A stretch of DNA of 64,000 nucleotides from Lytechinus variegatus (Eukaryota; Echinodermata; Echinoidea; Temnopleuroida; Toxopneustidae). Made by a program: the position numbers and the translations under genes. Below, in pieces: positions 60,107 through 64,000 of the stretch. The stretch covers positions 63,524,697 through 63,588,696 of the forward strand of contig NC_054741.1 in the NCBI RefSeq assembly GCF_018143015.1. Direction: 5' to 3'. Under the pieces are notes generated by a model. It worked only from the letters and a program-made list of their open reading frames with translations. It was not told the origin of the DNA and ran no database searches. The number at the start of each line of letters is the position of its first letter. The first letter of the stretch is position 1.

Positions 60107-61002
60107 AACCCCTCAAAAAAGTTTTGCAACTCAGTTTTGGGGGATGATATCTTTTTGGTTAATGAAGTATAAAAGATGAAACTGGTATCTTTGGAAAGCT
60201 GAATTATTCTTATTTACAATGACATGCCATTTGCTGTGATTATGTAATCCTGGAATATGAAGTCACCCTGAACATCGAGAAAAGTCAGAAGTGAAATGTT
60301 GCAAAATGCATTGATTTCCAACAAGAGTCTCCATTTCTATAGAATTTCCACCATGCAGGTGACAGTGAATGCACTCGGTCCATCCTCGAAACAATTGGAA
60401 ATTCGCTATTGCAAACGACGCATTTTGCAACATTTCATGTCTAACATTGCTGCGTATTATCATGTCTGTGTATTTCATGATAACACTAGCATGACAGATG
60501 ACACATGATTGTAAAGAAGAATAATCATGCTTTCTAAAGATATCACTTTTACACATGATGATGGCACATTAAGAAATTTATTAGCACTAAAACTTGCAGT
60601 ATGAGTTGCAGAACTCAAACATGACATGGCAACGAATTTTGCAATATTTCATTTTTTACATTGCTGCATATTTATCATGTCTGTGTATTTCATGATATCA
60701 CTAGCATTACAAATGACACATGATCGTAAAGAGGTATAATCATACTTTCCAATGATACCACTTTTACATATGATGATGGCACACTTATGCCATGGTCACA
60801 TTTGTTCTACGGCGGCCGTACGGCGAGTTGAAAACAGCCGTTTTAAAAAAAAAATTGTCCAACTACATATAGGTGGTTTGAATCAAAATTGATAAAACGG
60901 CTGTTTTCGACTCGCCGTACGGCCGCCGTAGAACAAATGTGACCATGGTTTAAGAAATTTATTAGCACTCAAACTTGAGTTGCGGAACTTTTTTGAGGGG
61001 TT
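60107..61002. mobile_element. AACCCCTCAAAAAA MITE, long form, 896 bp
   Basis: The ends are AACCCCTCAAAAAAGTTTTG and the inverted CGGAACTTTTTTGAGGGGTT, flanked by TA. The interior has an internal duplication (GATGATGGCACA, then AAGAAATTTATTAGCACT, at about 60557 and 60772/60955). It carries a nested element at 60788-60949. No transposase. Confidence 0.8.
60788..60949. mobile_element. Foldback MITE nested in the 60107 element, TTA target duplication
   Basis: TGCCATGGTCACATTTGTTC on the left is inverted as GAACAAATGTGACCATGGT on the right, with arms of about 55 bp containing CGGCGGCCGTACGGCGAGT. TTA occurs on both sides (60785-60787 and 60950-60952), which suits a PIF/Harbinger-type element. 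Confidence 0.8.
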
Positions 61003-61317
61003 TATAATATGACGGTACAAGACTCATACATTGTTTTATTTCTTCAGTATCAATCTTCCCTATCTAACGTGTACATTATTTATATAGATAAGATCAGGAA
61101 TGATGTCCTCGTACGTGTCTTGAAACGTGGTTGAATTGAACAACCCTAGCTGTATGTGAACTTAACTGGGGTCAATTAATTACACCGTCTCGCGCATTTT
61201 GTGGACAATGAATAGAGGTGTGAAGATTATAGAACAGCTAACAATGAGAAGGCTGTAAGTTACACAATGATCTTTTGTGTAACTGTTTGAATAGAACATG
61301 TATTAAGTATTAAGCCA

Positions 61318-61432
61318 ATTAAGTCAATCCCTTTATTTTATTGCTCAATATCAATAGTTCCTGTCCTCTTCTATCGCTCTTAATTTTTGTTGAATATCTT
61401 GTCTATGTCTATCCCCTATTTTATTCACTATC
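61318..61432. repeat. Second copy of the ~115-bp direct repeat
   Basis: Matches 59826-59942 (TCAATATCAATAGTTCCTGT, CTCTTCTATCGCTCTTAATT) with a few differences. Confidence 0.8.
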
Positions 61433-61570
61433 AATTATGATACTTCCAAAAGAACGGCACGATACCAAATTGAAGACAAAAATAAAGAATAGAACATAAC
61501 ATTTTGATAAACGGAACATGTTCCGAGGTGTCGCACATCTAATCTTTTGTGTAACTGTTTGAATAGAACA

Positions 61571-63740
61571 TGTATTATTTTTTTTTATTTAAATGTATGA
61601 TTATTCTAACTTAATTCTAAATCTCTATTTCATAACTTCATAATAAAACTCAAATCTGAATTAAACTCGTCCTTTGAATTGACTTCGTAACGATTAAATG
61701 AAAAAAAAGTCAATCAATGAACAGAAAAATGATGGTAATAAAATTTACTCGTCCTTTAAATGAACGACGAAACAGAAAAATAAAAATACAGAATTCATGA
61801 ACAGAAAAATGATTGAAATCGAATCTTCTTTGAATAAAAGTCGTCAGTGATGGAAAAACACAAAAATATTGATGAACAGAAAATGATGGTTAGCAAATCT
61901 AGTAATCTCTGTTCCATTCTGAGTGGATCTCATATCTCATAGGTTGTGTTTTGTTTATTTAAATGTATGATTATTCTAACTTAATTCTAAATCTCTATTT
62001 CATAACTTCATAATAAAACTCAAATCTGAATTAAACTCGTCCTTTGAATTGACTTCGTAACGATTAAATGGAAAAAAAATCAATCAATGAACAGAAAAAT
62101 GATGGTAATAAAATTTACTCGTCCTTTAAATGAACGACGAAACAGAAAAATAAAAATACAGAATTCATGAACAGAAAAATGATTGAAATCGAATCTTCTT
62201 TGAATAAAAGTCGTCAGTGATGGAAAAACACAAAAATATTGATGAACAGAAAATGATGGTTAGCAAATCTAGTAATCTCTGTTCCATTCTGAGTGGATCT
62301 CATATCTCATAGGTTGTGTTTTTTTTTATTTAAATGTATGATTATTCTAACTTAATTCTAAATCTCTATTTCAACTTCATAATAAAACTCAAATCTGAAT
62401 TAAACTCGTCCTTTGAATTGACTTCGTAACGATTAAATGAAAAAAAAGTCAATCAATGAACAGAAAAATGATGGTAATAAAATCTACTCGTCCTTTAAAT
62501 GAACGACGTAACAGAAAAATAAAAATACAGAATTCATGAACAGAAAAATGATGGAAAGCGAATCTTCTTTGAATAAGTGATGAAATTAAAAACAAAAAAC
62601 ACAGAATTGATGAACAGAAAATGATGGTTAGCAAATCTAGTAATCTCTGTTCCATTCTGAGTGGATCTCATATCTCATAGGTTGTGTTTTGTTTATTTAA
62701 ATGTATGATTATTCTAACTTAATTCTAAATCTCTATTTCATAACTTCATAATAAAACTCAAATCTGAATTAAACTCGTCCTTTGAATTGACTTCGTAACG
62801 ATTAAATGAAAAAAGGTCAATCAATGAACAGAAAAATGATGGTAATAAAATCTACTCGTCCTTTAAATGAACGACGTAACAGAAAAATAAAAATACAGAA
62901 TTCATGAACAGAAAAATGATTGAAATCGAATCTTCTTTGAATAAAAGTCGTCAGTGATGGAAAAACACAAAAATATTGATGAACAGAAAATGATGGTTAG
63001 CAAATCTAGTAATCTCTGTTCCATTCTGAGTGGATCTCATAGGTTGTGTTTTTTTATTTAAATGTATGATTATTCTAACTTAATTCTAAATCTCTATTTC
63101 ATAACTTCATAATAAAACTCAAATCTGAATTAAACTCGTCCTTTGAATTGACTTCGTAACGATTAAATGAAAAAAAAGTCAATCAATGAACAGAAAAATG
63201 ATGGTAATAAAATCTACTCGTCCTTTAAATGAACGACGTAACAGAAAAATAAAAATACAGAATTCATGAACAGAAAAATGATGGAAAGCGAATCTTCTTT
63301 GAATAAGTGATGAAATTAAAAACAAAAAACACAGAATTGATGAACAGAAAATGATGGTTAGCAAATCTAGTAATCTCTGTTCCATTCTGAGTGGATCTCA
63401 TATCTCATAGGTTGTGTTTTGTTTATTTAAATGTATGATTATTCTAACTTAATTCTAAATCTCTATTTCATAACTTCATAATAAAACTCAGATCTGAATT
63501 AAACTCGTCCTTTGAATTGACTTCGTAACGATTAAATGAAAAAAGGTCAATCAATGAACAGAAAAATGATGGTAATAAAATCTACTCGTCCTTTAAATGA
63601 ACGACGTAACAGAAAAATAAAAATACAGAATTCATGAACAGAAAAATGATGGAAAGCGAATCTTCTTTGAATAAGTGATGAAATTAAAAACAAAAAAACA
63701 CAGAATTGATAAACAGAAAATGATGGTTAGCAAATCTACT
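61571..63740. repeat. Satellite, six units of about 367 bp
   Basis: Units start with TTATTTAAATGTATGATTAT near 61585, 61956, 62326, 62693, 63053 and 63421. They fall into two types: A has GATTGAAATCGAATCTTC and AAGTCGTCAGTG, and B has GATGGAAAGCGAATCTTC and AAGTGATGAAATTAAA. The order is A A B A B B. Units 3+4 and 5+6 repeat with a 730-bp period. Each unit has GAACAGAAAAATGATGG words inside. No coding function. Confidence 0.95.
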
Positions 63741-63813
63741 CGTCCTTTACATTAACGACGTATTACTGATTAAAAATATAAAAAAAAACAATGAACAGAA
63801 AATGATGAGAAGC

Positions 63814-63988
63814 ATAGGCGGCGGAAGCGGGGGGGGGGACAGATCCCCCTTAATTTGAGGTGGGGGATGGTTTCCCTCTAAAATTTTAGTTGATAACCTT
63901 TTGTTTTTCTTGTCAAATTTTTTACCTGTGTCCATCACAAAATTTCAGGTGGACCCCTCCTATTTTTGTTGGCTTAATCCGCCGCCTA
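63814..63988. mobile_element. Short element with TAGGCGGCGGA ends
   Basis: TAGGCGGCGGA (63815) is inverted as TCCGCCGCCTA (about 63978-63988), with a G run next to the left end. No coding capacity. Confidence 0.65.
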
Positions 63989-64000
63989 TATGATGGGAAG

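Noticed and set aside
61571-63740. CRISPR-like regular array
   Set aside because: Unit length of about 367 bp, no spacers, and a eukaryotic context: an ordinary satellite.

Overview
This is an animal nuclear genome window: spliced genes with long AT-rich introns, no operons, tRNA-headed SINEs, a LINE fragment and many small inverted-repeat DNA elements. The repeat style (ACATGTA-rich introns, long G/C runs, GGGGTAAGTTGAGCC elements) and the two genes suggest a marine deuterostome, most likely an echinoderm such as a sea urchin. That placement is inference; no species was identified.

Two spliced host genes can be read almost completely. (1) Plus strand, 7374-13911: a six-exon Nudix hydrolase of the NUDT6 type (289 aa, perfect Nudix box). 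(2) Minus strand, 46028 down to 23341: a thirteen-exon LRRC74-like protein (534 aa) with an Arg/Ser-rich N-terminus, about eight RNase-inhibitor-type leucine-rich repeats and two EF-hands. All exon phases agree in both models. The second gene also has a 40-nt duplicate of the start of its last coding exon, which would give a different C-terminus, and an in-frame upstream acceptor for exon 11. The two genes are convergent, with about 9.4 kb between their stop codons. No functional link between them is visible.

Layout: 1-6.2 kb is repeats (an AACTGG-rich array, a LINE reverse-transcriptase fragment, a diverged tandem array with G/C runs). 6.3-7.2 kb is a tandem repeat with DR1-like motifs just upstream of the Nudix gene. 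7.4-13.9 kb is the Nudix gene, with a SINE and several MITEs in its introns. 14.8-20.8 kb is a tandem segmental duplication whose copies each carry a 27-bp minisatellite and differ by transposon insertions. 23.3-46.0 kb is the LRRC74-like gene with many intronic MITEs, some nested. 46-55 kb is gene-poor repeat, including a palindrome with identical 236-bp arms. 55.7-57.4 kb is a nearly intact Tc1 transposon. 57.6-61.4 kb holds more MITEs. 61.6-63.7 kb is a ~367-bp satellite with dimeric higher-order structure.

I found no convincing new multi-gene system. The strongest leads are the duplicated EF-hand-tail exon, the identical-arm palindrome, and the places where a paralogous copy inside the window shows the empty site of a transposon. 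No retrovirus-like or Polinton-like element was recognised.
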